Made by a program: the position numbers and the translations under genes. Of a stretch of 64,000 nt of DNA, positions 1 through 13,643 are shown piece by piece. Each line of letters begins with the position of its first letter. Position 1 is the first letter of the stretch. The notes under the pieces were generated by a model. That model saw nothing but the letters and a program-made list of their open reading frames with translations. It was not told the DNA's origin and made no database searches. The DNA is from Echinococcus granulosus (taxonomy: Eukaryota; Platyhelminthes; Cestoda; Cyclophyllidea; Taeniidae), in contig NW_020170395.1 in NCBI RefSeq assembly GCF_000524195.1, positions 370,908-434,907 of the forward strand. Reading direction: 5' to 3'.

Positions 1-3000
1 TCCACAGAATGCTGACTGGCTGGTGTAGTGTCCTGACAGTTACGCAGAGCGGAGAGTAGAATGGGTTCCAGGTGGACAGTGACTCCCTCAGGACCCCCAT
101 CAATCAGTGCGACGGCGCGACCGACCAGATTGAAGAGGGGGGGCCCAACCTCTGACAGGAACTGGCCATTAGTTTGGAGGGCTCGTAACCCACCAATCAA
201 CAATTGGGAGGCGAGCTCGGCTGGCAATGTGGGGTGGGTGCTTGGGCCGTCCCTATGTAGCGTCTGAAGCGACAGAAAAAAAAAACTCACCATTTCTTGA
301 ATTGGTATTAAATATTTACTTTCTAGCACGTGGATGATGGACCAGCTATTACACAACAAGATTCGATTTCAAGTCAGTGTATATAATCCATATGACTTTT
401 TCCGTATTCAGCCCATTCAGGCAACTAGAAGACGAACGATAGGGGGAATAAGTGAGTAATAATTTAGAGCACTAGTAAAGGTTATACGCATGAGTGGACA
501 ACTGAATAAATGTCAACTCACATAGTCTATGACCTTGACCAGAAGAGTGGCAGCCTTGGTGCACACTTTACTGTCAGGCCAAGTGACCGCCGCCGTCAGC
601 CACGAGGCAATGCGAACAAACATCTCTCCACGGCCACCACTGCCACTAGCACCCCAGTCAATGAGAAAGGCCCTTGCCACCGGACCGAACTCAATAGGTT
701 CTGACGCCGCTGCCGCCACCCCCATCTCTCCCTCCTGCTCAGTTTCACCTTCCACTACCTCCGCCCCCTCCGTATCCGCGTCTTCCGATCGTCGCGCACG
801 TGCCCCTGTGAATGCCAGCAGAGTGCCTGGGGAAAAAATGATATTCCTGATTAAGTCTGACATACCATGGAAATCGGTCAGTCAACGAAATGACATTCCG
901 GAAAACTTTGCCCCATACAAAAAGCGAAATTGGCGATCATTTCATTTGGAAACCTCTTTCTTGGTGGTACTCGGTAATCGGCACCAACAATCATGAATGA
1001 AAAGCAAATCAGGTTTGAGGAGGGTAAAGCTAAACATCGTCCCATGGGCAAGTATCAATTCGCACCAGAGAAGAGAAGTTTGCGACTCCTTTCAAAAATT
1101 TCCGACAGTAATAATAAGAACTCATGAATAATAGTGTTGACGATTTCATTTAATTCGCCCTGTGTACAAACAAAAGAATATTAGCGATAGCAGTAACTGC
1201 AAATCACGAGGAAGTCTGCGTTATCTGAATCAACTCAAACTGGTGTTCCAGTTTGCCTTCACCGGTCTTTCACTTGGCAAAACCGCCAACACTTTTACCG
1301 AGTTTTCTTCCTGCACCGATATACCAATCAGGAAGAAACACCAATGAAGTTCCTTCGTGGGTGATTTCGAAGTGCCGAATTTCTAAACTGCTTCACTCAA
1401 GGATTTTTTTTTCGAAACAAATAACGGAAAGTGATGTGTTTTTACAAACCTTTTCCCTCACCTTCCTCCCAGTACCACCCATGCATAAACCTCAAGATAG
1501 CGACTCACTTTGAGGAATGCAAAGCTAAACAGCCTCTCTATAGTAATAGCGCATGAGTAGGAATAGAGGAAAAAATGATGATAGAAATAGCACGTGTTGA
1601 CCAGGTCAGAATTGCCTGAAACACCTCAGCTCGAAGTTCTCACCCATACTTATTTTTAAACCAAATGAAACCTCTGGCACTTGTGTATAATCCGCTTCCT
1701 TACCCAATTCCCAGCGATAACCACAAATTGATGAATTTAAAGTAGCAGAAACAGTGGTCAGTTCACAAGAGCACCCAGTTTGAACTGCAAAGGTGGCATG
1801 AAACGTTGTCCATGGTTAATCAGTAGCTGGTGTTTACGTGGTTTTTACTTTGTTCGACTCCAACAACAATAGGAATATGGTGGTAGTGGCAGCGACGCTA
1901 ATTTAAGGAACCGTGGTTCTAATCTCGCTCAGACTCGACCCAAGTCGCAGTTTTCGACCTCAGTTGAATACAAAATTTTCTACTCTGGCGATGGTGACGA
2001 TGATTGTGCCTAATGAAGTTCAAGAAGGGGCACATAATGTTGAGACATTCAGAAGACATGAGTGACAGCCGAACATTTTCAGCGCATTGGAAATTCTATT
2101 TGGAACGATAAATGTGAAAGGGGTATGACATATGAGCGATTTCCTCTAGCAAAACGATTGTATTTGCGACCACGTTTAAAAAGCATTGCTCCGGAGTAAG
2201 AGTGGTTGCAAAATCCCCATGTTACAAATGCATCAAAGTCGGTAATACGTACTGTCCCGAATACCCCACAGGCGGGTTAAAGGTTTTAAACCGATAACAA
2301 AGAAAAAACAGTAAGAAAACAGCAATGACAACACACTACTGAGACCACAGAGGTGGTTACTACACAATCTGAATAACAAAGAGTCTTCTCAAAGGGCCCT
2401 TGTTTTTTAAAAGAATTCTTGTCCTGCCTTCCATATGATTTCGACCGCACAACCAATGAGTGTCAACTGATGACTAGGTCAACAAGTGAATGCCATAACA
2501 CTTTTCAACTAAACTGGCGGTACTTTAGTTGATTCGCATTCATATCCTTACAAAAGGCTTCTCTTCCCTTTTCCCACCATTTGAAGTAACAAACCAATGA
2601 GAGTAACTGTTTTCGAAAGCGACGTCCCCATTCAAGACGTTGAATGTAAAAAATTTCCTCATGGCTGTCTCCTCGCATGTACGGTAGTACTCAGCACTTT
2701 AAGCTGTCATATACTTTACGTTAGACTGGGTGAATGTGTGCCGCGAGCACAAATTCAACCTTTTTACCACGTGTCCGTAGTAAGGGATACAAGGTTCTCT
2801 CTTGTAGTGTCTCCTTGGAGTGAATTAAAAGGCCCAAAAGTGGTATTATCAGCGTGACGAATGGACAACACCCTGAACAGCCGGATGGCTACAGGCACGA
2901 CCACTACATGTGCAGAAGGAACCTCGAGAGTGAATAGCTGCTGAAGTTGCAGGAATGCTGCCCAAGCAATTGATAAAGGAGCGTACAAGCTTTCAAGCTA

Positions 3001-6000
3001 GAAAAGTGGTAGGAACGATTGGTAAAAAATACAACGCAAAAAGAAGATATTAATTAACTCTTCAAGTAACTTACGAGTGATTTCGATCAGGCTTGTCGAG
3101 AGTGAGCGAACAGTCTCTTCAATGAAGATCTCTTTGACTGCCTCCTGCTCATCAGCCTCGTCTTTGCTGCAAAAAAAACATGATGGTGACAGAAGAAAGC
3201 AAAAGAGAATATTACTCATCCCCCTTCGGAAAAACGTACTTGACAAGCTTGATAACGGCCCAGCTCTTGTTTACTTTCTAAAACACAAATCGCCTGATTG
3301 AATTATTTGAAGAAAAAACAAGCAGAATTTGAGAAGTTTTACCTGGAAAAGCGCGTCGAGAATGTAAGGCATGAGGGGAACAATGGCAGTGCCGATATGT
3401 TCGGCGGGACAAAAGCGCACATAGGGAATTATCAAGTGGCCTGAAACAGTAAGACAGAGGATGAGATTATTGATAGCTCCAAGGAATGGGAAGACTCGTT
3501 TTGGCCGAAGAAGAAGAGGAAGGATGACAATGGGGAGCACCATAAGCAACGCTCAAAGTAAGAAGGGAGCAGAGCAGTGAAACGGTATTTGCTTTAATTT
3601 TATGTAGTAACAAAAGAAGCTGGTGTAAAATTGTAATAAAATTAAGTATTTGCAGAAAACTCCTTAAAATACGCATCTATCTTTGAGTGATTCATCACCA
3701 AAATGAAGTTGTTTGAAGCATTTCTGGGGCATACTTCTGCTACCGCATGCCACACTCTTCTAAATACTATATGGGTAATTCCCATGAGAAGCTCAAAAGT
3801 TCAGTTAAGCTAGGTTTATAGTTGGGGCATGAGGGTTCAAAATAGGAGGAAAATAGCAAAAAACAATGAGGATTATCATACCGACAGACTGGAACATATC
3901 TATCTGTACTTAAAAATATATATTCCCATTAATTTTAATAATTCATACAAAATGAAAGTTGCAGCAGCGAGCCATGCTGAAAACCGCAGACTTTTAATCA
4001 CCTTTTTCTCCTTTCTAAGCAACGTCTGCGCTACCAATTATTGCTATTAGTAAACCGCATTTAAGTGTAAAACAGAGAAGACGATCCCAAGATAATTACT
4101 GACATTGGTGCATCTCGGAGCTTTCGGAGGGGGACATTCAACGTATCCCCTATTGGCGTTGGGAACTTCAATGCTTAGAGTTGGGCAATGTTCCACAACG
4201 AGTGCGCTTGTTATGCCTCTCACTTCTCCTTGGAACATTAGCTAAGAAGATTCTACTTCGATGTAATCTCGTTGTCGACTCGTTGGAATATGGAGAGGCG
4301 CTACGCTTTTGCCTTTCATAAATGAAAAATCATGTCCACTGGATGCAGAGATGATTTTGGGGGCAATCATTATTTTATCCAAAGGGCAGCTTTTTCAAGA
4401 AGTACTCGTATATCTGGAAGATTATGATGGATCTCGTACAGTTCTCAGATCCAATTACATTCATGCTGAGTGAGGCGTGGTTAGACTTCGGGTAATTAAA
4501 GAAATCCGTACAATTTCCAGCGTGGTTCGCTGTAATGACTTGCTGTAATTTGTGAGGATTCGTAAAACGCAAACTCTTCTAGTAAAATTTGTATGACGTC
4601 TAGGGAAGGTGTGGCAGTAGAACCCACCGCTCCGAAATAGCTTAGAAACCTTACCCCGATGATGAATCACTCAAAGACAGATGTACCACATTCTCGATCA
4701 CAGTCGATAACTGAGCCCTGCTAATGACGTTCAGATTCCATTACTTTACACATAAGCCCCAAAATTTGGCCTTAAATACGATGGCATGGAGCACCTCCAT
4801 GTGCCATCAAAGAAGCTACCACCAGACTTGCGTACCTCGTATTCCAGGCGTAAGAAATCCCGTGAAGTTTGATGGTGAAATCAATTTCGGTTCCATCTCC
4901 AACAAAGCACTTCGTTCACTGATGAATTAAAGCCCTACAATTTGATCGCGAAACATGCAACTTTGCAAAAAATAGTTCTATGAGGACAACGATCTATCGT
5001 GCAGAAAAACTAAGCCTTGTCACTCTTAAATGATTGGGAACTAGCACTCAAGACTCGTAAGCAGCAACAGAATAAAGGAAGGGAAAGACTCACGCAGTAG
5101 CTGGAGCAGTCGAAAATCAGGCATGGAGTCGATGCTGGGGCAAACATAGTTGTAGAGCAGCTGGTTTAGCTGATCCGTAGGTAGAGCGTAGAAACGACTC
5201 GATGTGATCGCTAACACGAGGTCGCAGATGTGGATGGTGGCTTCATAGAGTTGCGCCAGAAAGGACTGCAGTTTGGACATGTAGTCCTCCGATATCTCAT
5301 GGTACACGACTGTCACAAGGCTCTAGGTGGAAGACAATCCACTAGTATTTTGACTCACGACTACCACAAGGGGGGCGCCCACGTCAAACCAAAATATCTT
5401 ATTTTACAATTAAAACAAGGGAATACTGTGGGAGTAACGCAGGAAGTAGTAAGTGACAAGTCTATACCGTTGCCAATAGTCGGCGCATACTCCAACGCCC
5501 CAGTTCAGACACAGTAAAGATACCAGGCAAAGCGGTAGTGTGTGTATATGCACTAGTGCGTGGTGGTAAATGACGTGCCCTCTGGACAAAACCGCAGAAT
5601 CTCGAACCGCGAGTATTGACAATCATAGAGGACTTCAAACACAACACAGTAATGGGAAGTTCAGCCACTCAGCAGTAAGACATTTGGACATTATAAAAGT
5701 ATCAAAGATCGCCTCAAGTCTGTCAGCGACAATCCCAATGGGAGTAGTGCCCAGCCCACCAGCACAACAATCAGCCCCATGAACACAGCACCTGGAACCC
5801 GAAGCTTATTAGAAAATTTCCTTAATCGCATTTGTATACTCCGATTCCTTGAGTTGTTAGGCAAGGATGGGAGCACCACTCGGATGGTAACGAAACGCGT
5901 GCAACCGTCCCATCGCGCCAATACACTTCAAATAGAGTCAAAGAAAAGTAATGGACTACTGATGAAACACATTATGAAACACAACTAGACCAGAGGACGT

Positions 6001-9000
6001 CATGAAAGACTTAAATATTAGAGAATCATTTCCATTGAATCAATATTTAACAGACCATCTACCTCGGGATCGGAGTTCTTGACCGGGTTCTTCAACTTGA
6101 TGTTCGCTTGCAGAGCCATGTCAAAATACGTCACCTCCAGCACCGATCGCATTGAGGGGTGGCAGTGTTGTGCGGTCCTCGGCTGCCAAAGCATGTTCAA
6201 GGTCCTGGAAATTCAGGCAATGAAGTAACTAGCAATAGAGATGACGTACTAACAGGTCATTGACAGTACTGTTAGATCCGTGGTTGCTCAACAAAACCTG
6301 TGTCTTACAGATACGCGTTTTAGAATAACTCGAGGGCTACGATTACACCAAGCAGTACACAAACATATAATTGACGGGAAGATTCCCCATCATGCGTCGT
6401 GGTGAATACGAAAGAATCGGGAATCGAGTTTTTAAGAGTTCATTGAAAGGAAATAAATGGACTTACCTAAGCAGATTGAAGGCAGGAATGACCAACGTCT
6501 CGATCAGGGGAACGGACACATTTTCCATCTAGGTTAACAGAAGGCATGGAAATACTAGGTATCCAAACTGGTTCTGTCCTAGCCTAACCGTAATCGAACT
6601 ATTTGAACTAAAACCCTAATGCACGAACAACAGGATTTGGCCAGAATATGGATCCGCACAGAAACAACTTTGGGGGAAAGCAGAGCACATGAGTTTTTTA
6701 AGAGCCTCAGTCCAAACCACGATCAACCAGTACACACTGCAAAGTGGAGGGTTGTGAGGGCGATAGCTAGGTCGACTGATCAGAATAGAATGCAAACATT
6801 CCGGATAGACCAAGGAAGACAGCTAGAGCAAACACGTGACAATATCCATCCTAACTATGGCTGATTAAAACGTGAAGCCGGTCGAAGTCCATAACGAAGT
6901 CCGTGATTGCTACTTACAGTTTATCAGCAGAATGATTGAATTGTAAGAAACACTATTCTGCATTGAACTTACCTGCTCAGGAGAAAGAGCCCCATTCAAC
7001 TGACGCATGATGGCAACAGTGGCTAACGAGATCCATCGCAACTTTAGACGAGTAGCAACCCTCTCCGCGAGGAAGTCCGTACTTCCTAAGATCTCGTCAG
7101 CATCCATCGCGAGGCCAAAGTACTCCAGCAACCTATCCACCCCTCCCTTAGACTCTTCCTCCTCCTGACTCTCCGCCTTCTTAGCTCCAAAGACCACGAG
7201 GGGACTCTCAGACTTGTTCCATTCCGTAAGCACGCCGGCAAGTATAGTGGCTAGCTTCTCTCGTTGCTCCGCAAAGGTGCAGGGAAGACGTAGTCTGCAA
7301 ATGGCAGGCGGAGGGTAAATGAGAAGGCAAACCTAATAACAAGGAAGAAGCATGTAGGAGATAGACAGATTTACGCTAGATATATGATAACCTCCAAGAG
7401 AAGACACCGCTCTCCCAGCCCTCCATGCCCGTTCGTCCAAATATCGTTGAGCTCGGAGCAGAAGGAGTCGAAGTAAGGCTAGGAATGGAGAAAACAAACA
7501 GTCTTAAATTCCGTAGTAAGGGGAATGCGCTCAATCTTTATGTTTAACTTGTGCAAAAAGGCGTTTTGAAGTAGTCTATTCCTGGCCTTTTACCTGCAAG
7601 GATTTGTAACTAAAACAAATTTAGTGCAAAATTTGTAATAGACTTGCAACGAGACTAGAAAGATGAAGGGGCACTTCCGTCACAAGGAGTAAACAAGGGG
7701 GGCCAAGAAAAATTGTCACTACTTCACCAGCCCTTTTTATCAGCCCATAAGGAGGAACCGAATTGCACAGCTAAGCTTGGATAAAAGGTGGAAATCTCTC
7801 AGCACGATGACTAGGGAAGTTAGCTAAAGCATCCGAAAGTCCAGAATTGATCCAGATTTCAACTGGAAATATCATCATGTTTGCAAAACCTTGTGAAGCG
7901 ATCAGGGCAGATGGATGTCAACTGCAACCGATTGAGGAAAGTGTTAAAGGAGGAAAAAAGCTTACCCTTGAGTGGCAAACCTTCCTGTGATGAACAAAAT
8001 TCAATCAGGAGATGTAGTTGAAAATCCACGGTATTCATTAAGTGCGATTGCGATTGTGTGATTTCATTGCAGCCAGACAAGACCCTGCTTTGTCTAGTAA
8101 TGATGCCCCTTTAAATGGCGATCAGACGCAATATATTGAGGCAGAATGACAGGCGTCTTAGTTGCACTGGTAGCCATATGAGACGAGCGTTGCACCATTC
8201 AGCCTCCATACTGGTTGCGTGGGGATCTACTAACACCATCTACGGTAACAATTTTCTATCCATTCTGTACGCTAAGTAAGTTATGCATTTAGCCCCGTTC
8301 GTCTCCTGATGTCTTCAAATATGACTGGGGCGTTGCATTCACATTGCATTCTGGAAACAAGAAGGCTTGATTTCTCCATATCGATATGAAGAAAAGAAGC
8401 TAAGGAAGGAAGAGGGTTCTTGTGAAGGCCACATAAATGCCCTCCAAATGAGGTCAAGTGACACAGCGCAAACCTCTTACACTTTTTCGCTGCGGAGGCC
8501 TTGAACTTTAAGAAAGGCTAGGATTAAGATCAATTGGAAAAAGTAATGGCATTTAAAGCACTTTCAGGACGAATATTATCAGTTATGGTATAGGAGGATA
8601 AAAATGAATTGCGTGTTATACAAAAGTTCAACCTATCAGACAGGAGGTAAGTTCACCTTTGACCAAAAAGATTTATTGCTAGCTGCAAAAAATGGAACTG
8701 AAAACTTATGGCACCTAGACATGTATGCGAAAAAAAGGAGATCGGTTTCGAACAGAAGAAAAACGAGCCAAGTGTCACACAGATACCGCTGCTCAGGTCA
8801 TAGAAGATAAGTCGAAATTTTAAAACGAATAGAAATTGGGGAATAAGTGGGAATATCCATCACTGTTTAATTTGAGGGTTACACGAACCAGCATGGCGGA
8901 GGTTTGGGCACGGACAAGACGAAAGACATTGACTCCGACGCACATGTGCAGATAACGCACACTCTGGCAACGAATATTGAGGTACTTGGGGATTTTTGGA

Positions 9001-12000
9001 GCAGCGACGGCGGCGGTCCGCCCGGTGCTCACCACGTAGGGGCTGTAGCGCAGGGTGGCAAAGTCCTACAAAGAAAAGCAGCAAAAGACCAATGTCACGG
9101 GTAGGTAATAAATGCGCCTTCCCTTCCCTTTTCCCATTAAATTAAACACAAGACGGCTTGGAAAATTCTAATTTGGTAAACAATTATCGGAATTTCGAAA
9201 ACAAACCAAGGATATGGAAGACCTGTTCTAATAACATGGCGAATAATACGCTGAACCGAAAGCGCCGGTAGCGAAGACGGCGGATATGTACATAGTTTCA
9301 GTCAAACCCAATTCAGTCTCCGCGTCATTAACATGGAGTTCTGCTTATGCCATTTGTGTCCCCAGTATCCCAGCCCTTCCGTAGTCTTACTACAGAGCTA
9401 CACCCAGGCCTACAAGCTAAGTAGCGTCTTATAAAGTATCTCGGTCACTACAAACCACAACCCTCACACAATTCAGTGGCAAATGAACATCAAATTTTCA
9501 CTCAGCAAGCTGTAGAAGACGCATTTCAATGCGGCTTGGCTATCTGTCAATATTATTGGGCCGTTGTGTTATTAAAAGGGCAAAAGCATCCATCGAACTT
9601 GAAGAAATAAACCCATAGCTGCAGTAGAACCTTCGGGTTCAAACCTCCCCTAAATAACACCTTCATTCATAAGTCTACTAAAAACCATTGATTTACCGGT
9701 CAAAAGCCACCTTTTACGATTTACTCATTCCCCACTCTCCCACAACCCCCTAAGCTACACCGCTAACCGGCTGGTGGAAACAAGGCACTGAAACACTTAA
9801 AATAACAATCTCCCATAACATGAAATAATGAAATCCACGTCTTCTCGAATAGCATGGCCACCATCATCCATCAATTTCACTCATAGGTACAAAACAAGTT
9901 TAAAAACATTCAATTTTGATTCAGCAAGTTGCGAAAGGAGAAATCCATTACGTTTTCATCGTCTCCCACCCACAGATCTGTTATTGGTCAGTTTAAACAG
10001 GATGCAAGGATGGTAAAATGGTGAAACGGTATACTTGTTAATGAAGCGAGCCCTTGATTCCGCGATCAAATAGTACCTTAAAACGCACCTGCATTAGTAG
10101 ATGGAGAGCAAACTCTGGGCTTCCCTCCGTACAACTGATGACGAGGGTGTGGAGGACGGAGAGGTAGTACTGCCTCATTCCGGGATCAGCGGGGAGGTCG
10201 GCGACAGTGTTAGCGAAGCAGTAGCGGATGTGAGCGAGGAGGATGCTTTGACCTGCCTCCCGCTCCGCTGGTGACGTTAATGGTGTGGGTGTATTGACGG
10301 CAGCGATCCTGGAGGTAAGCACATTGCCAGAGTAGGCACAGGCCACGGTCTTGTCCATGGCAAAGCTTAGCGCCTCCCATTGTCGGATTAGGTCAGAGGT
10401 GCGACTGATGAAAGGTTGGGAGGAGATAATCAAATCTATTGTAAGAAAAAATTTAGCTTGCTCAATTGTTGGCGCATGAAGCTATTAGATGTCAGAGATC
10501 AAGCCAACCTTCAGGAAGGTGGTGAAACTTCAAATGGGGGAGTTCAATTAAGGAAGACGATAAGCAAGAGCAAAACGATGGTAATATGCCGTCGGAATGT
10601 GAAGCAAATGGACACCAACGCAAAGCTTTGGTCGAGTGTGCGTCAGAGCGCATAAAACACCAAGATTTGAAGTACGACTAGGGCGTTTTCGAAAGAATGC
10701 AGGGTGCGCCGAAAATCACGGTAAAATTGAGTCGTGTATCTTTCACAGAAAAATGGTTGCGATTCGTTCGAGGTGGGACCGCTGGTTTCGACGCATCAGT
10801 GCTTACCGCCAAATATCAGGATATTTTACCAAGACTGGAACACAAGACCAATGATAAAAAAAGGGCCACAGAATGCACAAAAAACCAGCATCAAACAACC
10901 GGAAAGATTAAATCTCTGAAGGAAACGCAGAAAAAACTACTAATTGATCTAGTGGAAAGTTAGAAAAAAGGATGTTAGGCCGTGCTGTCGCTAAATAATG
11001 AAGTAAATCGACTGCAAAAAATTCAAAGGACAAGAACAAAATCAGAAAACCAAAATCAAGAAAATAAATGCCATGAGAGAGCGAGATTTGAGATTTCTGA
11101 AGGCAAAAATGACAAATTATGAATAAACGGCGTAAGATACAGTTTTAACGTCGACAAAAGCAAGAATTTAACTTTAGCTGCAGGTTGATTCTGAAATGTA
11201 AAAAGTGGCCAATTCAATGATTCGACATGGTGCAGACAATAACTGCAAATAGCGAAAGGAGAAAGTGCCGTTATAATGTAAGTATCGTGATACTGCGACA
11301 TTCCGCCTTTTAACTTCAATAAAAGTTTACACAATAAGGGTGATAAACTCGTCGTTACAATCACCACTGGTATTTACAAGTGCAACCTTTTGGTATGTCT
11401 CAACTATTAGCCAATACACAATTTTCAAAAATCTAGGTGGAATCGAAATTACTTGATATCACCATGTGAAGATACCAGAAAGCAGCAAATGGCTTAAGCC
11501 ATTCTTGCAGAAAACCATGCAATATCTAGGGTTTACAATGTCAATGTAGATAGGAGAAATAGGTTATGAAGTCCTTTCCAGTGAAACCGAAAGGATACAA
11601 AACCTAAAGTAGTACTTGGTGGAGACCTCTAAATTTACCATATTAAATTTAAAAATGCGCAAGGCAGTATAAACGCCCAAAAAAATGCTACACCACTCCT
11701 TGAGCAAGTACCCAGTAGGTGTTTTTAAAAGCTTATCACTAAACAAATCCATAAAGGGCCCTTCTTATACCCTTCACCAAAAACTTGTAACGATCACACA
11801 AATCATTCGAACAGGACAAAGGGTAAAAGTCCAACGTACCTTCTGGCTTAGGAACTTCCCCCAGCATCCGCTTGTGCCAATCAATTAGATAGCGCAGAAC
11901 CTCTGTGGGCCACAGAGATGCGGAAAAAAGAAGGCAGTTTAATTTTACGTAGCTTCTTGTTTCTACAGATGTACGATGTCACACACAATGGACATACTGG

Positions 12001-13643
12001 TCAGGAAGTCTGAATAGTCATCCTTTTCACAGTTTGCGTAAAACCAGGAGGATACAGGATCAGTGGTAGCGGGAAACGATCGCTAAGGAGTCAAGAAAGA
12101 ATTAGTACAAAAAATTCCCTTACAATAACCATGTTGTCCATCCAAATTGGTAGTAATTTCGGCATGTACTTAGCAAGCAAAGATAAAAGTATAGAACGTT
12201 TGGAGCATAAAACCGCTTTGAAGAAGGCCCCTGCCGAGATAGCGAATGACTAGAAGGAGAGAAAAGATCGAAGTCAATATCAGTCTGACCTACTCTGGAA
12301 GGATGAGCAGCAGCAAAAACGTTTGCCTGGATGAGAAGGTCAAAAGCCTTAAGAGCAGCTGGACCCTTGCCCTCGAAATATGCCCAGTCGTCAACAACCT
12401 GAGTACCCAATAGGGAAATCACCTCCGACCATCGACGCATAAATTTACAGGCATTCTCGTCGAACTCCGTCATGGTAAATGCAGATCTAGTCAATGATAA
12501 ACTCAGTGGTTTAAAATTACCTGGAAATGTCTAGAATTATATCAATCGGGTTTTGATCGCTGGGGACGGTAAATGCGAAGAAATGGGTATATGCGAGAGT
12601 GTTGTCAACCGACTTGTTCCTTTCTGCTACCGCATCGGACTGCTTCTTGGTGAGCATGACACCCAAGATATCAGCTGCTTCAATGCGTAGTTTTGGGAGA
12701 CGAAGAAGAAGAAGAAGGAGTTGAATACTCCGTACGGTTTCCAAGGACGAGGGAAACTGTTCGGGAGCCCTCCACTCAATTAGGGGCATTAGGTTGCACC
12801 ATTCAAAGAGCGTGGATAGAAGCATAAGTGCTGACCGCAGAGCATTAACCGTGTCTTCGTTGAAGTCAATTTCCTTGGGTATTATAATGAGACAAAACAA
12901 AACTCAACTTACTAACGACGTATGAAACTTGACGGCAGAAAATATAGAATCAAGTGCAAAATTTGTGATTTGCGGCACGTTGTCCGAAAGCACCGCGCAT
13001 AGTTCGCGACGGCGTTTAACAGGAACGTCGGGAAAGAATAAAATGTCTTCTGATAGTCGACGAAAAATATCAAACACGACGAGAGATTGTAGTATCTAGG
13101 CAGTGGAACTGCAAATGGACCTTACCCCATTCTTTCCTATGTTAATAAGCTCTGAAATCATTAATGGCCACTTCTGAGGCCACTCACATTTTATCAAGTG
13201 AACCAATATTTGGGTTACAGAGAGACAGACAGCATTGCTTTCGCTGTTTCGGCACATCATGTTGTCAACCTAAACAAATGTTGCACTTATTACAACAGTA
13301 CATTGGTGACAAAGCGGCATATACAGTGACGAATTTCCTGCTTTTCTTCCGTGGTCAGAGCCGCCCATTTCCGTCTATAGTAACTAGAGAAATAGGGTCA
13401 TACTTCACTCTGTGTTCGAGACATTTGAGGCCGAAAAGTATCACAGGGGCTTCCTGCTCTGATGAGCAGAAGTATTCAAGATCGCCTAACTTAAAACCCG
13501 ATTCTTTGTAATCCTCCGTAACCTTAACATATGTGTTTGGTGGTCACAAATACTAAAACCTGGTGGCATAGCGTGCGGTCAGCATTTGATGTTAGTGGAG
13601 AAAATATTTTCTGTAAACAATTCACCACATCCTCTAGACTCAT
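1..13643 (-). CDS. XPO5: Exportin-5, 22 coding exons, 3' end outside window
   Basis: Exportin-5 is a HEAT-repeat karyopherin that carries pre-miRNA and other structured RNA from nucleus to cytoplasm with RanGTP. Exons, 5' to 3': 13643-13560, 13522-13404, 13374-13302, 13269-13126, 13095-12913, 12873-12521, 12486-12294, 12249-12124, 12082-11975, 11900-11840, 10435-10077, 9065-8889, 7478-7375, 7294-6973, 6528-6467, 6204-6063, 5322-5094, 3440-3343, 3277-3240, 3166-3075, 826-522, 263-1. They total 3635 nt (1211 codons plus 2 nt), every junction in phase; human XPO5 has 1204 residues. Recognisable family segments: KCEWPQKWP (about residue 125), RLSEDILFFPDVPVKRRREL (exon 5), YVRFCPAEH (exon 18), DEADEQ (exon 20). 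The protein starts at MSLEDVVNCLQ, which fits the importin-beta-like N terminus. Less certain junctions: donors of exons 3 (GTACTG), 9 (GTACAT), 11 (GTACTA here; GTGCGT at 10087-10088 also works) and 12 (GTTCGT). Exon 21 carries a Glu/Ala/Gly-rich insertion. Family call near certain; some exon ends are judgement. Confidence 0.93.
10526..11110 (+). pseudogene. Broken coiled-coil-like ORF inside XPO5 intron 10
   Basis: One reading frame on the plus strand, opposite to XPO5, stays protein-like for about 190 codons and is interrupted by only three stops (near 10677, 10961 and 10976). It is rich in Lys, Glu and Gln, with helix-like stretches such as KIKSLKETQKKLLIDLVES and LSLNNEVNRLQKIQ. The longest intact piece, 10697-10963, starts with ATG and has 88 codons. 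A frame change near 10530 may join further sequence from about 10450. I see no splice sites that would remove the stops. This pattern suits a retrocopy or decayed gene of a coiled-coil protein that landed in the intron; I cannot name the parent. It could also be chance low-complexity AT-rich sequence. Confidence 0.4.

Noticed and set aside
5691..5921. Minus-strand ORF in XPO5 intron 16 with a hydrophobic segment
   Set aside because: Exons 16 and 17 already join in phase and align with human XPO5, leaving no place for it; there is no ATG at its start.
9636..9645. B-box-like GGTTCAAACC in XPO5 intron 11
   Set aside because: No cloverleaf can be drawn around it; stem bases do not pair.
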